Of a DNA stretch of 5,120 nt, positions 1 through 5,120 are shown piece after piece; the first letter of the stretch is position 1, and each line of letters opens with the position of its first letter. The notes below the pieces were generated by a model. The model was not told the origin of the DNA. It ran no database searches and saw nothing but the letters and a program-made list of their open reading frames with translations. This DNA is from Nitrospirota bacterium (lineage in GTDB: Bacteria; Nitrospirota; Thermodesulfovibrionia; UBA6902; BMS3Bbin08): positions 1 through 5,120 of the forward strand of contig DAOVVO010000097.1 of the NCBI GenBank assembly GCA_030637135.1, in the 5' to 3' direction. Made by a program: the position numbers and the translations under genes.

Positions 1-535
1 AGAGTTTCAGATACATGTCAATATATTCTTTTTTGCGGAAAGGAAATCCGGTTGTGATGAGACTGTTTTTTAATTCAGTCACCGCAGAGACCTTTATGGG
101 TGTTCTGTTTAAGAATGCCCCGTTTCCTTTTTCTGCGGTAAACAGTTCATTCCTTAACGGATCAAAAATAACACCGGTAATAATCTCTCCCTTATATTCA
201 AGTGCAATTGACACCGAAAATGAGGGATATCCATGTATATAATTTGTCGTACCGTCAAGTGGGTCTATTATCCAGCTATAATTTTTCGATTCGAGTTCTT
301 TACCTGACTCTTCTGCAAAGAAAGAGTGGTGAGTGAATTTATCTTTTATTGTTTTTATGATAATCTGCTCGGAGTCTCTGTCAACTTGAGTAACAAAATC
401 AGATGCCTGCTTGGTGTCAATATCTGAGGGAGATATTTTCCCCATATTGTTCAGGATAAACTCTCCGGCCCGTTGTGCAGCCAAAACAGCAGTGTTCAAG
501 AAATCTTTTTTTTTATTACGGGACATATTGTTCAT
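1..535 (-). CDS. Inositol monophosphatase family phosphatase (SuhB-like), C-terminus cut by left window edge
   Basis: Reading the minus strand from an ATG at 535 gives 178 codons, open to the window edge. The family hallmarks are plain: an AEES metal-binding segment at residues 74-77, then WIIDPLDGTTNY at 88-99 (Mg-binding Asp91 and Asp94 of the DPLDGT motif), then the family's GVIFDPLRNELFTAEKGNGAF block at 121-141. Enzymes of this family (about 260-270 residues) are Mg-dependent, Li-sensitive cytoplasmic phosphatases acting on inositol-1-phosphate or other small sugar or nucleotide phosphates; SuhB also has RNA-related roles in E. coli. The second signature (W-D-x-A-A-G) and roughly 85-90 residues lie outside the window. 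The start is uncertain. ATG 535 overlaps the upstream stop as ATGA, but the GAGG at 538-541 is only 2 nt away. ATG 526 has the same GAGG at 11 nt and would drop three residues. The family call is secure; the exact substrate is not. Confidence 0.95.
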   Translation of the reverse strand, partial: MNNMSRNKKKDFLNTAVLAAQRAGEFILNNMGKISPSDIDTKQASDFVTQVDRDSEQIIIKTIKDKFTHHSFFAEESGKELESKNYSWIIDPLDGTTNYIHGYPSFSVSIALEYKGEIITGVIFDPLRNELFTAEKGNGAFLNRTPIKVSAVTELKNSLITTGFPFRKKEYIDMYLKL

Positions 536-1197
536 TTCCTCTTTATACCCCACGCTATCCAATGACGGTCGCTCACGACTTTTATTGTAAGACAGTCCAA
601 TCCGGTATGTTGCAATTGCTGTTGAATTTCCTCCGTGCTGTAGGCTGCAAGCAGGGAATTATAAAAGTCTTTTTGTAAGATCGGCGAAGCATCAGCCGCA
701 TACTTTTCTACCAGCTCTTTTGCATTTTCAACGCTCATAGGACGCAGCAAGTCCATTACAAAAATAGCGGCTCCTGACTTTGCACATTGTCCTATTGTCT
801 GCCACATCACGACAGGCTCACTGAGATGGTGCAGAAGGCTGTTGGAAATGAGCGCATCATACCCGTGTTTGAGCAGGTTCTTATCGGGAAGTGTACATTT
901 TCTCAGCGTGATTTGTTGGGTAAGTCCCTGTGATTGAACATCACTGAGAGCGATATTGAGCATTGCCTGTGCACCGTCAATACCTGTTATATGAGTTTTT
1001 GGAAACGCCCGGGCAAAGCGCAGAGTAACATCAGCAGGTCCACATCCCAGATCGAGCACTTCACCATTTGAAAAATCGGGAAAGCGTGCTGAAAAATGTG
1101 CCACAAAAGCATCATGGGGCTCTGAAAAATCAGCTTCAGCATATGCCTGAGCCTGAGCAGTATCGTTCATCAATTCATTTTCAGGAATACGTTTCAT
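532..1197 (-). CDS. Class I SAM-dependent methyltransferase, small-molecule type
   Basis: This is a complete 221-residue Rossmann-fold methyltransferase, the usual length for a stand-alone enzyme of this class. Motif I, VLDLGCGPAD, is at residues 47-56 and binds SAM. The acidic residue closing strand beta-2 is in TGIDGAQAML (71-80, Asp74). DALISNSLLHHL at 114-125 is the motif IV region, and FVMDLLRP at 146-153 is the motif VI region typical of UbiE/methyltransf_11-like proteins. No membrane segment or signal peptide is visible. The N-terminus (RIPENELM, then AQAYAEADF) looks like the conserved start of a recognisable subgroup, which supports ATG 1197 even though no Shine-Dalgarno sequence precedes it. 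The acceptor substrate cannot be told from sequence. The TGA stop overlaps or nearly touches the phosphatase start, implying co-transcription and probable translational coupling. Upstream lies an 89-bp gap with heptamer repeats. Confidence 0.93.
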   Translation of the reverse strand: MKRIPENELMNDTAQAQAYAEADFSEPHDAFVAHFSARFPDFSNGEVLDLGCGPADVTLRFARAFPKTHITGIDGAQAMLNIALSDVQSQGLTQQITLRKCTLPDKNLLKHGYDALISNSLLHHLSEPVVMWQTIGQCAKSGAAIFVMDLLRPMSVENAKELVEKYAADASPILQKDFYNSLLAAYSTEEIQQQLQHTGLDCLTIKVVSDRHWIAWGIKRK

Positions 1198-1220
1198 ATC
1201 TATAATATAAAGCGTGACAC

Positions 1221-1282
1221 GTAATGAGTAAGCAGTAGGCAGTGATTTTTATACCCGTTACTCATTACTGATTACAGATAAC
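1221..1282. repeat. Facing heptamer repeats forming an inverted repeat between DUF362 gene and methyltransferase gene
   Basis: On the plus strand 1221-1248 reads as heptamers GTAATGA, GTAAGCA, GTAGGCA, GTGATTT. On the minus strand 1282-1255 reads GTTATCT, GTAATCA, GTAATGA, GTAACGG. The two blocks face each other. They contain a perfect 11-bp inverted repeat, GTAATGAGTAA at 1221-1231 against TTACTCATTAC at 1258-1268, with a 26-nt spacer. No T-run follows the hairpin on either strand, so it is not a standard intrinsic terminator. The pattern resembles the short tandem heptamers found scattered in intergenic DNA of several bacterial lineages. Function is unknown. Confidence 0.75.
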
Positions 1283-1286
1283 GGTT

Positions 1287-2318
1287 TTAACGCCATTGGC
1301 TTTGGATATCATAAGTGCCGTGACGTTTAAATTTCTTTTTAAGTTTATGTAAATCATCGCCCACAAGATTTTCAAGGGAGCATTCACCCATATGCTCTTC
1401 CCCCTGAAGGTAGTACAGATATCCAATGTCTTCTGGTTCAAAACCGATTAAGCGGGCGGCAACACCATCTGCCTTGAGGGGGTCAACAGAGGCGATAGCA
1501 ATCTTCATGTCAACAGGTGTGCCGTCTACGGGTCCATCGCCTTCCATGCACACAAAACCATCAAGCACAACAAGACTTGGCCAGAGTCTTTTTGAAAATT
1601 CAACAATATTCTTGTGAATCATTTTTACACTTTTGCGGTAGGTGGGATACTGTCTGAATAAAAGATTAATAAACCAGTTGGGAAGTGTCCTTCTTGCTCT
1701 TGATACTGTACCGGCAGGCAGTCTGTCAAGCAGGGTTTTTGGAGCATCAACTTCGATACCGCCTTTCATCCCGTGAATTGTAGCCATATCCTGTCTCATC
1801 ACAAGACCAGCCATGTTCTTAATCCCGAAGGTTGCAATTGCAAAATTATGAGTTTTAGGAATAGAAAGGGAAATTTTATAATCAAATTCATCTGCGCGCT
1901 TTGTTATTCTTAAATGTGTATCGCCAACTACAGACAGAATAGGGCTGTGTATAAAGTCCTTGTCATCATCAAAATTGGTTAATGAGACGTTGTTATATTT
2001 TTTCTCCAGACTGTAGTAGTCATAATCTTTGAACACATGTGTTGTAGGAAGCCCACGGTAAAAAGCAGTAGCAGAAGATTCTCCAACAGTGATATGCGTA
2101 TCAGGGACAATTTCTCTTATATATTCTATAACAGCCTCTATAGCTTCAACATGAGTATTGGCAAAATCCGGTTTGAGGGCTACCAGATTGGGCTTAATAA
2201 GGATATTCTGAGCGTTTTTAATTGATTCCAGATCTTCCCGGATTAATGAAAGGCACTTTTTTATATTTTCTTTCCTGCCTTTTCCACGTATTAATGAGAC
2301 TATCTTTTTTTTGTTCAT
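1287..2318 (-). CDS. DUF362 domain-containing protein, single-domain form without ferredoxin module
   Basis: This 343-residue protein matches the DUF362 family along its length. An N-terminal NILIKPNLVALKP segment (residues 38-50) is followed by NTHVEAIEAVIEYIRE, a VGESSAT segment near 98-104, and the diagnostic SIPKTHNFAIATFGIKNMAG block at about 152-171 followed by TIHG. The C-terminal part has LVVLDGFVCMEGDGPVDGTP (about 249-268), then ASVDPLKADGVAARLIGF and a DIGYLYYL segment. The biochemical role of DUF362 is not established. Many relatives carry a C-terminal 4Fe-4S domain; here only three scattered cysteines are visible and no CxxCxxC cluster, so no iron-sulfur site is predicted. The ATG at 2318 follows a GGGGG stretch at 4 nt, which fixes the start. 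No signal peptide is evident (lysine-rich N-terminus without a hydrophobic run), suggesting a cytoplasmic protein. Gaps of 181 bp upstream and 89 bp downstream make membership in a single operon uncertain. Confidence 0.92.
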   Translation of the reverse strand: MNKKKIVSLIRGKGRKENIKKCLSLIREDLESIKNAQNILIKPNLVALKPDFANTHVEAIEAVIEYIREIVPDTHITVGESSATAFYRGLPTTHVFKDYDYYSLEKKYNNVSLTNFDDDKDFIHSPILSVVGDTHLRITKRADEFDYKISLSIPKTHNFAIATFGIKNMAGLVMRQDMATIHGMKGGIEVDAPKTLLDRLPAGTVSRARRTLPNWFINLLFRQYPTYRKSVKMIHKNIVEFSKRLWPSLVVLDGFVCMEGDGPVDGTPVDMKIAIASVDPLKADGVAARLIGFEPEDIGYLYYLQGEEHMGECSLENLVGDDLHKLKKKFKRHGTYDIQSQWR

Positions 2319-2322
2319 ACGA

Positions 2323-2327
2323 CCCCC
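2323..2327 (-). promoter_or_regulatory. Probable ribosome binding site of the DUF362 gene
   Basis: The minus strand reads GGGGG followed by TCGT and the ATG at 2318. GGGGG can pair with the CCUCC of the anti-Shine-Dalgarno with one G-U wobble, at a short 4-nt spacing. It stands out in an otherwise AT-rich leader and is the main support for this start codon. Confidence 0.45.
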
Positions 2328-2335
2328 GTCATGTT

Positions 2336-2489
2336 AAATCTCAAATCTCACGCACCAAATTCCAGATGTTAGAAATATTGGATATTTAAAAATTGGAATT
2401 TATCCGTCCTCCGTCCCGAAACTTCGGGACTACGAAGGATGGATTTGATATTTGTAATTTGTAATTTGGATATTATAATTTTAAATTTC
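2336..2489. repeat. Intergenic repeat region: period-7 AT-rich arms flanking a central palindrome
   Basis: This covers most of the 181-bp gap between the large fusion gene and the DUF362 gene. To the right of the palindrome, the plus strand from 2441 reads in sevens as GGATTTG, ATATTTG, TAATTTG, TAATTTG, GATATTA, TAATTTT, AAATTTC, with the TAATTTG unit perfectly doubled at 2455-2468. To the left, the minus strand shows the same period: the plus-strand unit AAATCTC is perfectly doubled at 2336-2349 (minus GAGATTT), with GGAATTT further in. The two arms thus run outward on opposite strands and share ATTTC and ATCTG-type words near their ends. No open reading frame, tRNA or transposase is present. 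It could be a non-autonomous mobile or REP-like unit, or simple slippage-grown DNA. Confidence 0.6.
2402..2444. repeat. Imperfect palindrome / strong hairpin downstream of the fusion gene
   Basis: A perfect 8-bp stem, GTCCCGAA at 2413-2420 and TTCGGGAC at 2423-2430, encloses a two-base centre AC. An outer stem pairs ATCCGTCCT (2402-2410) with AGGATGGAT (2436-2444), with one G-U type mismatch. Between the stems is an uneven internal loop, CC against TACGA. The island is GC-rich inside AT-rich DNA. It lies 56 bp past the stop of the upstream gene but has no following T-run in the direction of transcription (minus strand continues AAATTCC), so intrinsic termination is doubtful. mRNA 3'-end protection or a REP-type repeat are alternatives. 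Confidence 0.7.
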
Positions 2490-2499
2490 ATCTGAAGTT

Positions 2500-5120
2500 T
2501 TAAAACAATGTTTTGTCTTTTATATATTCAAATGAACCATCGATTAACCACCTGTCTAACTGTGAGGGTTCTTTGAGCTGCTGTCCGCGATATCGTGAAA
2601 CTGACACATAACTTATTTTTAATTCTTTCAAAATAGTCATATCTCCCCAGAGTTTCTCAAACTGAGCTACAGGATAAACATCTTCCTGCCCTGCTCCCCA
2701 GAGATGTTTTACATTTTTTATAGTTACGTACGTGGGCATTTTTTTTTCAACTCTGCGTATTCCTTCTATTATATTATGTTTTAAATCAGGGCGTTTTTCA
2801 GCTTCTATAATGAGTTCTCTTTCAAGACCAAGAAATTCAAGCAGGGAGTCTATAGTTATCCAGTTTGTCAGCGTATTGTAATAACTTAATTTATATTCGT
2901 CCTCTTCTCTTGGCAATGCCAATCCTTCTACAATCTGGAGGTGTCCGTTTATTTTTGCCAGTCCTCCTCCCTTATCCTCTATCCATTTTGGAATAACTTC
3001 GAATGTGAGGCATGACTGTTCGTTAATGTGCATACCCAGTAAAGAGGCTTCTATGTTAGACCCGACAGTATCAATGTTGTGACAGAGGAGATATTTCAGA
3101 TTCGGGTTTTTCATGATAACCTTTGCGAGAACACCGTTTTTTATAAGGTTTGGGACTTCATACCAGTGCCCGGGGGGATTAAATCGTAAAATATGGTTAT
3201 TCTCAGAATAGTCATTCCCTTGTCCTCTTGATTTTGCCCATTCTATCAATGACCTGTGAATGTCATCTATTACCTTCTGAGTGTTTTCATCCAGTTTCTG
3301 GTGTAGCTGTTCTTCCCAGAGAAATCGGAGATCCCTTTCCATGGGGTAGACCCTGTGGCCTATGGTTTTTGCTGGTGATAAATATACCTGTTCCTCATAA
3401 TCAAAATAATTAAATCTTTTTAAATAATTATCAATAGCGTCATGGGTCACATAACTTGTTGTAAAAATATGTGGTACCCTGCAACCGTATGTTTTCCCTG
3501 TCATTTTACTTTTGGAAAGGTGCAATTCTAAAAAGGTTCTGTGTTTTCCTTCTATCCATACAAAGGGATTTATAGGTTTAACAACAGCAGAACCATGAGA
3601 CCATCGAGTGCCCATGCCGCCGGCAAATGTAACAACTGCAATCTCATTTCTTCTTAACGCATCTGCTCCTGTGTTATAGAAAACTTCGTCACCTTTCTCT
3701 TTTTCAAAATGGAAGATTTCCTCCTCATTGACATCCTGAATCCGGGTTTCTCTCGGCAGTCGGTTTTTTGCAAGTCCTATCTTGCCTTGCTTTAAGAAAG
3801 ATTTCATATACTCATGTGACGGTAAATCAAACCCGTATTTTTTCTTAATATCCTCTTCATCTGTTTCTTTATAAAGAGATTCTATGCTGGTTTTTTTATT
3901 GTTGAAGATCTGATGGATATGGGGCAGTTGTGCATTTTTACCCGTCAATAATTGAGCGACAATACCATTGTGATTCAGTTTGAAGTCATATACTACGGGG
4001 TCAATAATAAAAGGCAGAGAGAACTCGTATAGTTCTTTCAGTTCTCGCATAATCGCAGCGACCCTGTTTTTGAATGTTTTCTTTATTTCAGGATTTATTA
4101 TTAAGGCCATTCCACCAGCTGACATTCCTCCAAGCATTAAAAATCCCCAGTAGTTTTCTTTAAATTCATTCTTGACTTTGGCAATCAAATCCTGTGTAAA
4201 TGCACTATTTACGCCCGGGATAATCTGCTGTATAGATTCTTCCCAATCTTCAGTTGTCAGACGCCCGAGCTCTTTCATGTCTCCTGCTTTCAGGGCATCA
4301 ACTATTTTATCGAATAATCGAATCCCTTTTTTTCGTGCATTCCATTCTTTTTCATATCTCAAGAGATATTTTTCAGTAACCATTTCCAGGATAGGGCCTA
4401 CATCCTGAGATATCCCCCCGTGGACTAAAACAATGGAGTTAACTATCTTGTCTTCAACCTCTTTCGATATTATTTCTTCAGACAATATGTTGTGTTCAGG
4501 CAGCAAACAGCCTTTACTGATACCAAACTCCGGATTTCCTTTTTCTGCTGTTTTTCCGGTAATTACTTTTATGCCTGGCCATAATCCTCCAGAATCCTGC
4601 CAGCCGCCGCCTGAACCACCTAACCATTCACCGAGGATTGCCCTGGAAGCTACCACACGTCTTTCATCATCCTTTAATGGCCCTGTAAGGCTTGCTATCT
4701 GCCCGCTGAATCTCATTAAACATGTAATAACGGTTGTAAGGAGTGCTGTACTTACCGCTAAGCGCGACCCTTTGGGAATATTGTTTACTCTCGTGACGAT
4801 TTCTATTCCCCCGGGTTTATTCAACAACTTTTGTAAAATATCATGTAAGGGCAGGTCTTTTTTTTCAAAACACGGTGGTACTATGCCTGATGCAACTACT
4901 CCTGCTTTTAGCAGAGAGAGGTGATCACTGCCAAAATTAAATAATTCCTCCAGATGTGATATTTTCTTTGAAGCCTTCAGATCAATTGAGGTTAACTGTA
5001 CAACAGGCTCTTCGATAAAACGGCAGTAGCACTCGCACGGCGGCTTGATATGTGTATCACTGCCGTGAATCTTTAAATTGACCGACAGATTAATAACTCG
5101 TGCGCCCTCGGGAAAATCCA
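2500..5120 (-). CDS. Fusion of fucokinase-like GHMP sugar kinase and UDPGP-family nucleotidyltransferase, N-terminus cut by right window edge
   Basis: The frame is open from 5118 to the TAA at 2500-2502, giving 872 visible residues; TTG at 4827 is an internal codon, not a credible start. Visible residues 1-340 resemble the L-fucokinase (Fkp kinase half) branch of GHMP kinases: GARVINLSVNL near residues 5-15, SIDL near 46-49, the ATP-loop equivalent IPKGSRLAVST at 114-124, GGGWQDSGG at 170-178 and the C-terminal GGMSAGG at 330-336. A joint follows. Residues about 445-872 resemble UDP-glucose/UDP-sugar pyrophosphorylase: NRLPRETRIQDV at 452-463, AGGMGTRW at 499-506 with Lys514-Pro, PPGHWYEVP near 648-656, NIDTVGSN at 681-688, IPKWIEDKGGGLA at 709-720 and EDVYPVAQFEKL at 812-823. 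The inferred chemistry is sugar to sugar-1-phosphate (ATP), then to an NDP-sugar, in the cytoplasm. The sugar is unknown. The GHMP substrate motif and true start lie beyond the edge; the whole protein probably exceeds 930 residues. Confidence 0.88.
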   Translation of the reverse strand, partial: DFPEGARVINLSVNLKIHGSDTHIKPPCECYCRFIEEPVVQLTSIDLKASKKISHLEELFNFGSDHLSLLKAGVVASGIVPPCFEKKDLPLHDILQKLLNKPGGIEIVTRVNNIPKGSRLAVSTALLTTVITCLMRFSGQIASLTGPLKDDERRVVASRAILGEWLGGSGGGWQDSGGLWPGIKVITGKTAEKGNPEFGISKGCLLPEHNILSEEIISKEVEDKIVNSIVLVHGGISQDVGPILEMVTEKYLLRYEKEWNARKKGIRLFDKIVDALKAGDMKELGRLTTEDWEESIQQIIPGVNSAFTQDLIAKVKNEFKENYWGFLMLGGMSAGGMALIINPEIKKTFKNRVAAIMRELKELYEFSLPFIIDPVVYDFKLNHNGIVAQLLTGKNAQLPHIHQIFNNKKTSIESLYKETDEEDIKKKYGFDLPSHEYMKSFLKQGKIGLAKNRLPRETRIQDVNEEEIFHFEKEKGDEVFYNTGADALRRNEIAVVTFAGGMGTRWSHGSAVVKPINPFVWIEGKHRTFLELHLSKSKMTGKTYGCRVPHIFTTSYVTHDAIDNYLKRFNYFDYEEQVYLSPAKTIGHRVYPMERDLRFLWEEQLHQKLDENTQKVIDDIHRSLIEWAKSRGQGNDYSENNHILRFNPPGHWYEVPNLIKNGVLAKVIMKNPNLKYLLCHNIDTVGSNIEASLLGMHINEQSCLTFEVIPKWIEDKGGGLAKINGHLQIVEGLALPREEDEYKLSYYNTLTNWITIDSLLEFLGLERELIIEAEKRPDLKHNIIEGIRRVEKKMPTYVTIKNVKHLWGAGQEDVYPVAQFEKLWGDMTILKELKISYVSVSRYRGQQLKEPSQLDRWLIDGSFEYIKDKTLF

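Noticed and set aside
1221..1282. Heptamer blocks as a CRISPR array
   Set aside because: The units are 7 bp, contiguous and degenerate, with no spacers of regular length and no nearby cas genes.
1287..2318. DUF362 protein as an iron-sulfur ferredoxin-like protein
   Set aside because: No clustered cysteine motif is present; the three cysteines are far apart.
2402..2444. Palindrome as a Rho-independent terminator of the fusion gene
   Set aside because: The stem is strong, but no run of T follows it on the minus strand; the arm continues as mixed AT-rich sequence.
2471..2480. TATAAT-like hexamers on both strands as a promoter for the DUF362 gene
   Set aside because: They fall within the period-7 AT-rich repeat, where such matches are expected by chance, and no -35-like TTGACA is found at the right spacing (the minus-strand position reads AAACTT).
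4825..4827. TTG at 4827 as the start codon of the large gene, giving a 775-residue protein
   Set aside because: The same frame is open for 97 more codons to the window edge, and those residues match the N-terminal part of the fucokinase-type GHMP fold; starting at TTG would remove part of the fold.
4433..4924. 163-codon plus-strand open frame opposite the kinase gene, and shorter plus-strand frames at 15-242, 475-678, 1426-1617, 2037-2225, 3228-3413 and 4172-4408
   Set aside because: All lie antisense to genes with clear family motifs, have low-complexity or unrecognisable translations, and no convincing ribosome binding sites.

Overview
The window is compact, AT-rich, protein-coding bacterial DNA. 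All four genes lie on the minus strand, so transcription runs right to left. From upstream to downstream they are: (1) a large fusion protein running off the right edge, with a GHMP sugar-kinase half like L-fucokinase joined to a UDP-sugar pyrophosphorylase (UDPGP) half; (2) a DUF362 protein of unknown role; (3) a class I SAM-dependent methyltransferase; (4) an inositol-monophosphatase family phosphatase running off the left edge. No RNA genes, CRISPR arrays or insertion-sequence genes were seen.

The reading frame of the large gene is open all the way to position 5118. At least 97 further residues therefore belong upstream of the TTG codon at 4827, and they match the N-terminal part of the fucokinase fold. 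The visible 872 residues read as kinase first, pyrophosphorylase second. The known Bacteroides Fkp and plant FKGP enzymes have the opposite order, and their pyrophosphorylase is of a different family. I infer an enzyme that activates a free sugar to a sugar-1-phosphate and then to an NDP-sugar in one polypeptide; the substrate cannot be read from the sequence. This is the most interesting item here.

The two real intergenic gaps (2319-2499 and 1198-1286) carry repeat DNA. The first holds an imperfect palindrome flanked by period-7 AT-rich repeats running outward on opposite strands. The second holds two facing blocks of GTAATGA-like heptamers containing an 11-bp perfect inverted repeat. The methyltransferase and phosphatase genes overlap or nearly touch (ATGA junction) and are probably co-transcribed. 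Whether the other two genes share their transcript is unclear because of the repeat-filled gaps.

The organism is not identifiable with confidence. Low G+C, dispersed-looking heptamer repeats and the palindrome recall environmental Gram-negative lineages such as anammox Planctomycetota or Omnitrophota, but this is impression and not proof. The phosphatase, and a sugar-activating enzyme upstream, would fit a glycan or sugar-phosphate metabolism neighbourhood; a functional link among the four genes is inference only.
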